Shown here piece after piece: positions 8,241 through 19,538 of a stretch of 64,000 bases of DNA. Location: assembly GCA_028714175.1 (NCBI GenBank), contig JAQTMV010000003.1, positions 1 through 64,000 on the forward strand, given 5' to 3'. The notes under the pieces are model-generated. The model worked only from the letters and a program-made list of their open reading frames with translations. It made no database searches and was not told where the DNA came from. Made by a program: the position numbers and the translations under genes. The stretch is from Methylococcales bacterium. Its GTDB lineage: Bacteria > Pseudomonadota > Gammaproteobacteria > Methylococcales > Methylomonadaceae. Position 1 is the stretch's first letter. Every line of letters starts with the position of its first letter.

Positions 8241-9565
8241 CTCGAAAATATTTTTCCCAGCAAATCATCTGAAGTGAATTGTCCGGTAATTTCGGCAAGA
8301 CAGTTTTGTGCCTGTCTTAAATCTTCGGCGACCAGTTCACCGGCCTTGCTGGTCTGCAATTGGTATAAGGCGCTTTCGACAAATTCATGGCCTTTTCTCA
8401 AGGCTTCTATATGCCGTCTTCTGGCTATAAAAACAGTGTCTGTGGATTCGTTAAAACCGACACTTTGTTTCAGGTGTTGTTTTAATAAGTCCAGGCCGTC
8501 GCCGGTTTTTATGGACAGGTAACAACTGGTGCCGTGTTCTGTCTGTTTTATTGAAGGGGCTAGACTTAACAAATCTATTTTGTTGTAAATTCTGGTGATC
8601 TCGATGTTGGCTGGGAGGGTTTTTAATATATCCTGGGGTTCGGGTTCGCTGGCGTCTATCAACAGCAGGATCTTATCGGCTTTCCGGATTTCTTCGTGAG
8701 CCCTGCGAATCCCTTCTTGTTCGATGGCATTATCGCTATCCCGTAAACCGGCGGTATCGATGATATGCAAAGGCATACCATCGAGCTGGATACGTTCCCT
8801 TAATACGTCTCGCGTGGTTCCCGCTATGTCGGTAACGATGGCCGCCTCATGCCCGGCCAGAGCATTAAGCAGGCTGGATTTTCCGGCGTTGGGTTTACCG
8901 GCCATAACCACCGTCATGCCATCGCGTAACAAGCGGCCTTGCTGGGCCGTTTTCCGGATTTGCCGAATGCTTCCCAATAATCTGACAATGCGATTTTCGA
9001 CGACGCCGTCAGTTAAAAAATCGATTTCTTCATCGACAAAATCAATGGCGGCTTCGACATAAGTTCTAAGCTCTGTCAGTTCATCGATTAGTTGGTTTAC
9101 TTGCGCTGAAAAAACGCCCTGCATCGATTTTTGTGCGGAACGGACAGATTGTTCGGTGCTGCTTTCAATCAAATCGGCGACTGCTTCAGCCTGTGTCAAA
9201 TCCAGTTTGTTATTAAGAAAAGCGCGTTCTGTAAATTCACCGGGATTGGCCAATCTCGCGCCCAGTGATAACACCCGCCGCAACAGCATGTCCAGGACAA
9301 CTGAGCCGCCGTGCCCTTGCAGTTCGAGTATGGCTTCACCGGTATAGGAGGCGGGTGCGGGGAAGTAAAGGGCAATACCGGAATCAATGACAGAACCATC
9401 ATCATCTATAAAAGATGAAAACAGCGCATATCTGGGAATTAATGATTTATTGAGGATTTGTTTGGCAATTTCAGTAACCAAGGTCCCTGAAATGCGAATA
9501 ATACCCACACCGCCATTTCCTGGCGGTGTGGCAATGGCTGCAATGGTGTCCCGGGTTAAAGCCAA
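8222..9565 (-). CDS. mnmE: tRNA modification GTPase MnmE
   Basis: A 447-residue GTPase that, with MnmG, installs the carboxymethylaminomethyl group at wobble uridine 34 of certain tRNAs. The N-terminal folate-binding domain starts with the typical MALTRDTIAAIATPPGNGGV and includes ASYTGEAILELQGHGG. The inserted G domain has GKPNAGKSS (about residue 225), DIAGTTRD and DTAGLRD, and a NKID motif. The protein ends in FCIGK with the catalytic Cys. It lies just downstream of yidC, as in most gammaproteobacteria. The 3' end appears to serve as an island attachment site yet the reading frame is complete. Confidence 0.97.
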   Translation of the reverse strand: MALTRDTIAAIATPPGNGGVGIIRISGTLVTEIAKQILNKSLIPRYALFSSFIDDDGSVIDSGIALYFPAPASYTGEAILELQGHGGSVVLDMLLRRVLSLGARLANPGEFTERAFLNNKLDLTQAEAVADLIESSTEQSVRSAQKSMQGVFSAQVNQLIDELTELRTYVEAAIDFVDEEIDFLTDGVVENRIVRLLGSIRQIRKTAQQGRLLRDGMTVVMAGKPNAGKSSLLNALAGHEAAIVTDIAGTTRDVLRERIQLDGMPLHIIDTAGLRDSDNAIEQEGIRRAHEEIRKADKILLLIDASEPEPQDILKTLPANIEITRIYNKIDLLSLAPSIKQTEHGTSCYLSIKTGDGLDLLKQHLKQSVGFNESTDTVFIARRRHIEALRKGHEFVESALYQLQTSKAGELVAEDLRQAQNCLAEITGQFTSDDLLGKIFSSFCIGK

Positions 9566-9566
9566 G

Positions 9567-11276
9567 TTACTTTGCTTTTTCTATTTGCCTGGTGATAATA
9601 GTCTGTTGAATAATAGAAAGTGTGTTATTAACAACCCAGTATAAAACCAGACCTGCCGGAAAGAACAGGAAGAAAATAGTAAAGACTATCGGGAACATCT
9701 TCATGACCTTCGCTTGAATAGGATCAATCGGCGCAGGATTCAAACTTTGCTGAATTTTCATCGTAATGCCCATTATGACAGGCATTACAAAAAAGGGATC
9801 CTGTATTGATAAATCCTGTATCCAAAGCATAAAGGGCGCCTGACGAAACTCAACCGTTTCACTCAATACCCAATAAAGAGCCATAAATACAGGGATCTGC
9901 ACCAAAAGGGGTAAACAGCCTCCCAAAGGGTTAACTTTTTCTTTTTTGTACAACGCCATCATTTCAGTATTGAAACGGGGCCTGTCATCAGCAAAACGCT
10001 CCTGCAGTTCTTTAAGACGCGGCTGGATTTTACGCATTTTGGCCATTGATTTGAAACTGGCTTGTGACAAGGGAAAGAACAGTAATTTAATACACAGTGT
10101 CACGCCAACAATTGCCACACCCCAATTGCCAATAACATTGTGAATTTTATTCAGTAACCAGTAAATAGGTTTACCAATAAATGTTAAAACGCTGTAATCA
10201 ACCGTAAGCTCAAGTCCTGGCGCTATTTTTTCCATCATAGGCTGAATTTTAGGGCCGGCAAATAATTTGGAAACAAATTGAACATCTGTATTTGCTGCAA
10301 CAGTTACCGGTGGAGAATATGTACCAATGACATAACGTCCGTCTTTCAGCGCCTTGGTATAAAAATGGTTTTCCTGCTCGGCTGGTGGAATCCAGGCGGA
10401 GGCAAAATAATGTTGAATCATTGCAGTCCAGCCACCTTTGGTGGTGACATCAAGCGTCTCATCTGCCATATCATCAAAGCTTATTTTTTGGTATTTATCT
10501 TTTTCGGTATAAATAACGCCGCCATCATAAGCTCTCATGCCACCTGTCAGCATATTACCCTTGCCTTCAGTATCCGGCACTCTTAATAACTGGCTGTATT
10601 GTCTTCCAGACCAGGCTTTACCTGTATTATTTCTGACTTTTTGAGCCAGTGTTATCTCGTAACTTTCGCGTTTAAAGGTAAATAACTTGTTAATAACAAG
10701 GCCATTATTATCTGTCCATGTTAATGGCACGGTTAAGCTATCTTGTCCGGGTTGCAAGGTATAATTATTTTGTTCACTGGTAAAAATTGTATGATGATTT
10801 GGCGCAACTGAAGAACCGCTGCCTGCTATCAAACCGCTCTGAGCAACAAACAGTTTTTCTTGATTGCTGTTGAATAAGCGCACCGGCGCTGTATTTATTT
10901 CCGCAACTTGCAAGCCAACCATTTTACGTAAACTGTTTACAGCCGTATTTGCTTTCTCTACCGGGTAGTTTAACAAATCCAGGTTGGTAATTGTGCCGCC
11001 CTGCATATCAATTTCCAGCGCAATAACATCCGTTTTAACAATCAAAATTTTAGCAGTCGATAGTGGGACAACAGTAGCAGGATTTTGTTCGGCGGCTTCG
11101 GTATGTTCAACAGCAGGTGAACCTGCTGTTGGCAAATCTTCTTTAGTATTGCCTACGTCCTGACTTACAATTGCAGCAGCTTCAGGTTTTGGACCATAGT
11201 CCAGTTGCCAGGCCTGCCACAACATAAAAACAAGCATTGCAAAAGTAACGATCAGTATAAATCTAATATTATCCAT
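9567..11276 (-). CDS. yidC: Membrane protein insertase YidC
   Basis: A 569-residue inner-membrane insertase that places proteins in the membrane with or without SecYEG. It has an N-terminal transmembrane helix ([19 protein letters not shown]), a large periplasmic beta domain (about 60-340), and five C-terminal helices with the [17 protein letters not shown] coupling loop and [20 protein letters not shown]. The start at 11276 ([10 protein letters not shown]) is the usual one; an earlier in-frame start would run through yidD. It overlaps yidD by 8 bp and ends one base before mnmE. Confidence 0.97.
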   Translation of the reverse strand: MDNIRFILIVTFAMLVFMLWQAWQLDYGPKPEAAAIVSQDVGNTKEDLPTAGSPAVEHTEAAEQNPATVVPLSTAKILIVKTDVIALEIDMQGGTITNLDLLNYPVEKANTAVNSLRKMVGLQVAEINTAPVRLFNSNQEKLFVAQSGLIAGSGSSVAPNHHTIFTSEQNNYTLQPGQDSLTVPLTWTDNNGLVINKLFTFKRESYEITLAQKVRNNTGKAWSGRQYSQLLRVPDTEGKGNMLTGGMRAYDGGVIYTEKDKYQKISFDDMADETLDVTTKGGWTAMIQHYFASAWIPPAEQENHFYTKALKDGRYVIGTYSPPVTVAANTDVQFVSKLFAGPKIQPMMEKIAPGLELTVDYSVLTFIGKPIYWLLNKIHNVIGNWGVAIVGVTLCIKLLFFPLSQASFKSMAKMRKIQPRLKELQERFADDRPRFNTEMMALYKKEKVNPLGGCLPLLVQIPVFMALYWVLSETVEFRQAPFMLWIQDLSIQDPFFVMPVIMGITMKIQQSLNPAPIDPIQAKVMKMFPIVFTIFFLFFPAGLVLYWVVNNTLSIIQQTIITRQIEKAK

Positions 11277-11502
11277 TCTTATTACCAAATTTTTCTGGAA
11301 CGGGGTCGATGCCACCTTCATGAAAAGGATGGCATTTCAATAATCTTCTGAGAGTGAGATAGAAGCCTGTAATGGCGCCATGACGCTGAAGTGCTTCCAA
11401 GGAATAACTTGAACAGCTTGGATAAAAACGACAGTTAGAACCAAGCAAGGGGCTAATAAAGTACTTGTAAAACTTTATTATTGCTATGAGCATGAAACGC
11501 AT
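11269..11502 (-). CDS. yidD: Membrane protein insertion efficiency factor YidD
   Basis: A 77-residue YidD, a small membrane-associated protein that aids YidC-dependent insertion. It shows the family core [22 protein letters not shown] and [15 protein letters not shown] chose [15 protein letters not shown] as start; a start seven codons earlier is possible. It overlaps both rnpA and yidC, the standard rnpA-yidD-yidC order. Confidence 0.95.
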   Translation of the reverse strand: MRFMLIAIIKFYKYFISPLLGSNCRFYPSCSSYSLEALQRHGAITGFYLTLRRLLKCHPFHEGGIDPVPEKFGNKNG

Positions 11503-11852
11503 CGGGTTACCAACTTTAGCCAATGCTTTTCCAATGACTTTCTTAATAATTCCAGCGGAGCATCGGCTGCTTCCCTGTGAGCCAGAACAACAATATCAAT
11601 ATTCCCCAAATTTTGTTGCTGCATTCTGAAGTTTTCCCTGACAGCCCGTTTAATCATGTTCCTGTGTACTGCCTTTCTAATATTTTTTTTGGCAATTGCC
11701 AAGCCCAGTCTAGGATGATCGAGATCATTTTTTATGGCTAACAGGGTAAAATACTGGTCACTTGATTTTACAGGCCTGACGAAAACTTTTTTATATTCAA
11801 CCGGTTTTTTTAATCGGAGCTTTGAGGGGAAACCGAATAGGTGCTCTGTCAC
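11484..11852 (-). CDS. rnpA: Ribonuclease P protein component
   Basis: A 122-residue RnpA, the protein subunit that helps RNase P RNA trim tRNA 5' ends. Visible family features are [10 protein letters not shown] at the start, the [29 protein letters not shown] basic RNR region (about 50-80), and [10 protein letters not shown]. It sits just downstream of rpmH and is likely transcribed with it. Confidence 0.96.
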   Translation of the reverse strand: MTEHLFGFPSKLRLKKPVEYKKVFVRPVKSSDQYFTLLAIKNDLDHPRLGLAIAKKNIRKAVHRNMIKRAVRENFRMQQQNLGNIDIVVLAHREAADAPLELLRKSLEKHWLKLVTRCVSCS

Positions 11853-11862
11853 CCAACGTCAA

Positions 11863-11997
11863 CTAAACAGTTAACTTGGCGCGGCCTTTTGCTCTACGGG
11901 CATTTAAAACTTTACGCCCGCCAACGGTTGCCATTCTTGAACGAAAACCGTGAGTTCTGGCGCGTTTAATTTTACTGGGTTGGTATGTTCTTTTCAT
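11863..11997 (-). CDS. rpmH: 50S ribosomal protein L34
   Basis: A 44-residue protein starting [18 protein letters not shown] and ending AKGRAKLTV, with [20 protein letters not shown] between. This is a full-length bacterial L34. It heads the leftward operon rpmH-rnpA-yidD-yidC-mnmE and lies divergent from dnaA, the classic gammaproteobacterial origin layout. Confidence 0.98.
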   Translation of the reverse strand: MKRTYQPSKIKRARTHGFRSRMATVGGRKVLNARRAKGRAKLTV

Positions 11998-12314
11998 ATT
12001 ATTAAAGCCTGATCAGATGAGTGTTAACAAAAACAGATAAAAAAGACTGCGGATGATAAAATAATCTATATGTCCTGTCAATTCTATCGTACATCGTTTC
12101 AGGACAATCACGCTATGATTTGCAGCAGCGAATCTCTTCGCATAATCAGTTGCTTAAGTGCAAATTTATCGCAAGGATATACGTTTGTGAGTTAAAATTT
12201 ATATTAATCAATTACTTATAATATATTGTACGATTGCCCTAGCAATGTTTTATTACCGTATAGTGATCAAAAGCAAAATTCTCCACCACACAAAACAATA
12301 GCTTACCTACTTCG
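11998..12314. promoter_or_regulatory. rpmH-dnaA divergent intergenic region
   Basis: About 317 bp between the divergent rpmH and dnaA starts must hold both promoters. It has AT-rich stretches (near 12190-12230). I found no perfect TTATCCACA box here, unlike the dnaA-dnaN gap. Confidence 0.6.
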
Positions 12315-13631
12315 ATGAACTCAATTTGGGATAACTGTCTTATTAAACTTGAAAATGAAATATCCGGTTCTGATTTCAGTACCTGGATACGGCCACTTCA
12401 AGCCATTGAAAGCGATGGGCAATTAAAATTACTGGCACCTAACCGATTTGTGCTGGATTGGGTTAAACAGCATTACTTTGCAAAAATAGAAGAATCCATT
12501 CATGATTTTTCCAATGGTACATTGGACTTGAATCTGGAAATCGGATCAAAAAAATCGATTACACCTGCCGTTGTAAATACTGTAAAACCGGCTAAGGAAA
12601 AAAAATCGACCCCTAACTTTCTTAACAAAGCATTTACATTCGATAATTTCGTCGAAGGTAAATCCAATCAGTTGGCAAAGGCAGCTTCAATTCAGGTTTC
12701 TGAAAATATAGGCAAAGCTTACAACCCTTTGCTTATATACGGCAGTTCCGGTTTAGGTAAAACGCATATAATACATGCAATAGGTAATGCTGTTTTAGAA
12801 AAAAATCCATTAGCAACAATTGTTTATTTACACTCTGAAAAATTTGTTCAGGATATGGTGAGGGCATTGCAGCAAAACTTAATCAATTCCTTTAAGGAAT
12901 ATTACCGTGGTATTGATGTACTTTTAATTGATGATATTCAATTTTTTGCCGGCAAGGAACGCTCCCAGGAAGAATTTTTCCATACATTCAATACACTATT
13001 GGAAAAAAAACACCAAATTGTTTTAACTTGTGACAAATATCCAAAAGAAATTATAGGGCTTGAAGACCGCTTAAAATCAAGATTTGGCTGGGGGCTTCCT
13101 GTTTTAATCGAGCCTCCTGATATGGAAACAAGAGCCGCTATTTTAATGAAAAAAGCAGCACAGGTTAATGTTGAGCTTCATCAGGAAGTAGCCTTTTTTA
13201 TCGCTAAAAAAATACCTTTCAATGTCAGAGATCTTGAAGGTGCTTTAAGACGCGTGATAGCAAATGCACAGTTTACCGGACGTGAAATTACCGTTGACTT
13301 CACCAGGGAAGCGTTACATGATCTGATCTCGCTGAAAGACAAGCTCGTCAGTATAGACAACATTCAAAAGACAGTCGCTGAATATTTTAAAATTCGCATT
13401 GCTGATTTATCGTCAAAAAACAGAAAGCAAACCGTCACCCGCCCGCGGCAAATGGCTATGTGTCTGGCCAGAGAATTAACTTCGCATAGTTTTCCGGAAA
13501 TAGGTGATGCTTTTGGTGGACGTGATCACACCACCGTCATGAATGCCTGTAAAAAAATTAATGAATTAAAAGAAGCAGATCATAAAATTGCAGAGGACTA
13601 CTCTAATTTGCTGAGAACCTTGTCACATTAA
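12315..13631 (+). CDS. dnaA: Chromosomal replication initiator DnaA
   Basis: A 438-residue DnaA that binds oriC boxes and opens the origin. Domain I is at about 1-80 ([21 protein letters not shown]), followed by a short linker. The AAA+ domain III (about 110-325) has Walker [10 protein letters not shown] and Walker [10 protein letters not shown]. Domain IV has the DNA-binding signature [19 protein letters not shown]. It is shorter than the E. coli protein mainly in the linker. Two small departures from the common sequence are SSG in the P-loop and CDKYPKEI where many have SDRYPKEI. The gene is followed by dnaN. Confidence 0.97.
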   Translation: MNSIWDNCLIKLENEISGSDFSTWIRPLQAIESDGQLKLLAPNRFVLDWVKQHYFAKIEESIHDFSNGTLDLNLEIGSKKSITPAVVNTVKPAKEKKSTPNFLNKAFTFDNFVEGKSNQLAKAASIQVSENIGKAYNPLLIYGSSGLGKTHIIHAIGNAVLEKNPLATIVYLHSEKFVQDMVRALQQNLINSFKEYYRGIDVLLIDDIQFFAGKERSQEEFFHTFNTLLEKKHQIVLTCDKYPKEIIGLEDRLKSRFGWGLPVLIEPPDMETRAAILMKKAAQVNVELHQEVAFFIAKKIPFNVRDLEGALRRVIANAQFTGREITVDFTREALHDLISLKDKLVSIDNIQKTVAEYFKIRIADLSSKNRKQTVTRPRQMAMCLARELTSHSFPEIGDAFGGRDHTTVMNACKKINELKEADHKIAEDYSNLLRTLSH

Positions 13632-13914
13632 TTGTGGATAACACTGTAGGTAAGATTACTATTTTTGTGGATAGCTTTGTGCATGGATTTTATTTTTATT
13701 AATCAAAAATTTTTTAAACACAGATTACACACACTGTAATTTCAATATTGCAGCTAACACAAGTCCTTGACTTACAGATTAAATTTCAGGTTTTGCACAA
13801 CTTTTGGTCATGTTAATAGTAATAATATAAAAAATATAACCTATATATTATTACTTGTGCAGAAATTTCAAACCCACAGCTTGTTTTTACGCTAAAAATA
13901 ACAATATAAAAGAT
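13632..13914. other. Candidate oriC region between dnaA and dnaN
   Basis: This 283-bp AT-rich gap begins with a perfect DnaA box (TGTGGATAA, 13633-13641, reverse of TTATCCACA). A one-mismatch box follows (TGTGGATAG, 13666-13674) and a weaker one (TGTGCATGG, 13678-13686). Very AT-rich stretches at about 13690-13715 and 13820-13855 could serve as unwinding elements. Pseudomonas origins have a comparable position. It also contains the dnaN promoter or leader. Confidence 0.6.
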
Positions 13915-15015
13915 ATGAAAATTATTATTAATCGAGAAGATATTCTAACGCCGTTGCAACAAATAGTCAGTGTTATCGAAAAACGGCAAACCATGCCTAT
14001 TCTTTCGAATGTGCTAGTAGCCTTTGACGATGATCAGCTAATTTTGACAGGGACCGATTTGGAAATTCAAATAGTTGCCAGAATTCATATTGCATCCGCA
14101 GCACCTGGTTCTATCACTGTTCCTGCCAGAAAATTTTTGGATATTTGCAGACTGTTGCCGAACGGAGCTGAAATCAAGTTTGAGCAACAGGATGATAAAG
14201 TAAAAATATTATCCCATCGAAGCCGATTTTCTTTAAGTTGTTTGCCAGCGGATAATTATCCTGAATTTTCCGAATCCGAGTTAGAGAACCATTTTTTTAT
14301 CAATGCCGGTAAATTTAAAAAAGCACTCGAAAAGACAGTATTTTGTATGGCCAATCAGGATATCCGTTATTACTTGAACGGCTTGCTACTTAATATCTCC
14401 AGTAGCAAATTAAAACTGGTGGCTTCTGACGGCCATCGTTTGTCTATCTATGAAGATTATTTGGATCAGGCTACAGGTTATGAAGCCAGAATTATTCTTC
14501 CAAGAAAAGGTGTTCTGGAACTGATACGCTTACTTGATGATCCGGAAGCGGAACTGAAAATTGAGTTCTCAAGCAACAATATTAGAATTTTTATAAAGAA
14601 TCTGATTTTTTCAGCGAAATTGGTTGATTCGAAATATCCTGATTTTAGCAAGGTTTTCCAACAGGATTTCTTTGATCAAATCCATATTCAGAAACAAATA
14701 CTGAAAGATGCGTTAACCCGAGTTGCTATTTTATCGAATGAAAAATTTAAGGGCGTAACCTTTGATATAACTCCTGACAGTTTAAGAATCAGCACTCACA
14801 ATCCTGAGCATGATGAAGCTGAAGAGGAGCTTCTTCTTGAATATACGGGTGAACCTTTATCTATCGCTTTTAATGCCCAGTATTTATTGGATGCGGTATC
14901 AAATCTGGATTCTGAACTTGCTGTCTTGACCATCGCAAGCAATGCCAGCAGTTGTTTTATTGATGAACCCGGCGAGTGTGCGTACAAATTTATTGTGATG
15001 CCTATGAGGCTTTAG
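13915..15015 (+). CDS. dnaN: DNA polymerase III beta clamp
   Basis: A 366-residue sliding clamp that tethers polymerases to DNA. The start MKIIINREDILTPLQQIVSVIEKRQTMPILSN is typical; a start 20 codons upstream is unlikely because its peptide is not family-like. Three clamp domains are visible, including LIGTDLEIQ-type (LTGTDLEIQIVAR), SDGHRLSIYEDY and the C-terminal YKFIVMPMRL. The latter includes the usual MPMRL end that lines the peptide-binding pocket. recF follows directly. Confidence 0.97.
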   Translation: MKIIINREDILTPLQQIVSVIEKRQTMPILSNVLVAFDDDQLILTGTDLEIQIVARIHIASAAPGSITVPARKFLDICRLLPNGAEIKFEQQDDKVKILSHRSRFSLSCLPADNYPEFSESELENHFFINAGKFKKALEKTVFCMANQDIRYYLNGLLLNISSSKLKLVASDGHRLSIYEDYLDQATGYEARIILPRKGVLELIRLLDDPEAELKIEFSSNNIRIFIKNLIFSAKLVDSKYPDFSKVFQQDFFDQIHIQKQILKDALTRVAILSNEKFKGVTFDITPDSLRISTHNPEHDEAEEELLLEYTGEPLSIAFNAQYLLDAVSNLDSELAVLTIASNASSCFIDEPGECAYKFIVMPMRL

Positions 15016-15026
15016 AATTTACCGTA

Positions 15027-16103
15027 ATGACGTTATTGAAACTGGATATTTATGCCGTTAGAAATATTCAAAAGGAATCTATCATCCCCGCTTCGGCAAT
15101 TAATTTTATTTATGGAGAAAATGCCAGCGGTAAAAGTGCATTGATCGAAGCAATTTACATATTAGGCAGAGCCAAATCTTTTCGTTCAGCCACCATCAAG
15201 CCGGTTATCAATTTTGCGCAGCAGTATTTAATTGTTTCGGCGCAAACATCGCAAGCAAATGGCACTACTTTCCATCTTGGTATACAACTGGATGGAAAAA
15301 GTTTTTGTTGCCGTATCGATCAACAATCAACACAAAAAAGATCGGTTCTGGCCTACATATTACCGTTACAACTTATCCATCCGAAAAGCTATGAATTACT
15401 TGATGCAGGCGCGCAATTAAGAAGAGAGTTTTTGGATTGGGGTGTTTTCAATGATGATGCAAATTTTTTATTTGCCTGGCGAAACTTCAAGAAAGCATTA
15501 TCCCAGCGAAATTCATTATTAAAAACCAGGGAACTCAAGCAGCTCAATGTTTGGGATAAAGAACTGGTTTATTACGGTACAATAGTCAATAACTACCGGC
15601 AACATTATTTGCAAAAGTTTAAGCCTGTTTTTATTGATATTGTTAGTAAATTCCTGTCCATTGGTGGTATTGATCTAAAGCTTATTTCAGGCTGGGATAT
15701 TGTCAAAGAATTTCAGCAGGTTTTAACCAGTGATCTGGATAAGGATTTCCGCTATGGGTTTACTCATAGCGGCCCGCATCGTGCCGACTTTCAATTACTG
15801 GTTAACAATCGGTTGGCGAGAGATTTTGTTTCACGCGGTCAATTAAAGTTATTGGTAATGAGCTTGAAGCTGGCACAGGTTCAGCTGCTTGCTAATGAAC
15901 ATAGCAACATGGGTTGTATTCTGATCGATGATTTTGCGGCGGAGCTTGATGTAACTAATCGTGCAAAATTACTGCATTATTTATCTGCACTGGGCTGCCA
16001 GGTATTTATAACGGCGACAGAAATGGCTGATTTTGGCGATTTGAGTCAGATAACAAACTTCAAAATGTTCCACGTGGAACATGGAACTATAAAGCAGGTG
16101 TAA
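15027..16103 (+). CDS. recF: DNA replication and repair protein RecF
   Basis: A 358-residue SMC-like ATPase that helps RecO/RecR load RecA at gaps. Walker A is IYGENASGKSALIEAIY (about residue 30). The C-terminal ABC signature region is VSRGQLKLLVMSLKLAQ, and Walker B is GCILIDDFAAELD. The start MTLLKLDIYAVRN is chosen because the upstream extension overlaps dnaN. The last codons (MFHVEHG) are encoded by a perfect parS site, so the 3' end carries two jobs. Confidence 0.95.
   Translation: MTLLKLDIYAVRNIQKESIIPASAINFIYGENASGKSALIEAIYILGRAKSFRSATIKPVINFAQQYLIVSAQTSQANGTTFHLGIQLDGKSFCCRIDQQSTQKRSVLAYILPLQLIHPKSYELLDAGAQLRREFLDWGVFNDDANFLFAWRNFKKALSQRNSLLKTRELKQLNVWDKELVYYGTIVNNYRQHYLQKFKPVFIDIVSKFLSIGGIDLKLISGWDIVKEFQQVLTSDLDKDFRYGFTHSGPHRADFQLLVNNRLARDFVSRGQLKLLVMSLKLAQVQLLANEHSNMGCILIDDFAAELDVTNRAKLLHYLSALGCQVFITATEMADFGDLSQITNFKMFHVEHGTIKQV
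16066..16081. promoter_or_regulatory. parS site 1 (ParB-binding)
   Basis: A perfect 16-bp palindrome TGTTCCACGTGGAACA, extended to 18 bp by flanking A/T. It matches the parS sequence bound by ParB in Pseudomonas. It lies inside the recF coding end. ParB bound here would organise the origin region for segregation. The parA and parB genes are not in this window. Confidence 0.85.
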
Positions 16104-18563
<2,460 letters not shown>

Positions 18564-18565
18564 TT

Positions 18566-19357
18566 ATGCTTAACTTTCCACAAATTGATCCTGTTGCCTT
18601 AAGTCTAGGCCCGCTAAAAATACACTGGTATGGCCTGATGTATCTGATAGGTTTTGCCGCCGTCTGGGTTATAGGGCAAAAACGCGCGCAGCAACCCTGG
18701 TCACCGATCAAACCGGAGGCTATAGAAGATCTGGTTACATATGGCGCTTTAGGCGTAATTTTGGGCGGCAGGATCGGCTATATCCTGTTTTATAATTTTA
18801 GTGAATTTCTAAATGATCCGATTATTCTGTTCAAGATATGGCAAGGCGGTATGTCTTTTCATGGCGGCATGTTGGGGGTATTTATCGCCATGTGGTTTTT
18901 TGCAAAAAAACAGAACTGCACCTTGCTGCAATTAACCGATATTATCGCGCCGCTGGCGCCGATAGGTTTAGGAGCAGGGCGCATCGGCAATTTTATTAAT
19001 TCCGAATTATGGGGTAGAACGACTGACGTTCCCTGGGCGATGGTGTTTCCCAATGGCGGCCCGCTTGCCCGTCATCCTTCGCAACTGTATGAAGCCTTTT
19101 TGGAAGGCATCGTACTGTTTATTATTCTTTGGCTGTACTCAAATAAACCAAGACCTGCCGGTGCAATTACCGGCATGGCGGTGTTTTTCTACGGCTGTTT
19201 CCGGTTTTTTGTCGAGTTTTTCAGAATGCCGGATGCACATCTGGGATATCTGGCACTGGATTGGGTCACAATGGGACAGATACTGTCAACGCCTATGATC
19301 ATCATCGGAGCCGGATTATTTTATTTTGCCTATAATAAAAGTGCTCCAGATAAGTAA
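18566..19357 (+). CDS. lgt: Prolipoprotein diacylglyceryl transferase
   Basis: A 263-residue inner-membrane enzyme that moves diacylglycerol from phosphatidylglycerol to the lipobox Cys of prolipoproteins. Family motifs include [32 protein letters not shown] with its key His, and the signature [16 protein letters not shown]. About seven membrane helices are visible. It starts 2 bp after the gyrB stop, so it may be transcribed with gyrB. In many relatives it precedes thyA; here that neighbour lies about 6 kb away, past an inserted block. Confidence 0.96.
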   Translation: MLNFPQIDPVALSLGPLKIHWYGLMYLIGFAAVWVIGQKRAQQPWSPIKPEAIEDLVTYGALGVILGGRIGYILFYNFSEFLNDPIILFKIWQGGMSFHGGMLGVFIAMWFFAKKQNCTLLQLTDIIAPLAPIGLGAGRIGNFINSELWGRTTDVPWAMVFPNGGPLARHPSQLYEAFLEGIVLFIILWLYSNKPRPAGAITGMAVFFYGCFRFFVEFFRMPDAHLGYLALDWVTMGQILSTPMIIIGAGLFYFAYNKSAPDK

Positions 19358-19538
19358 CCGATAAGTTACTGGATTTTTTTCTTGAAAAAAGAGCCGTGGA
19401 ACCTTAGTTGATCTATCCTTCAGCAATGTATTCGGTTTCTTTGTGACCCATTAACCGTGTGTGAAACTTCAATGCTGCATAGCGCTGTTACGGTAGACCG
19501 AACACAACTCAGACTCTATACCTTACTCTATGTAACGT

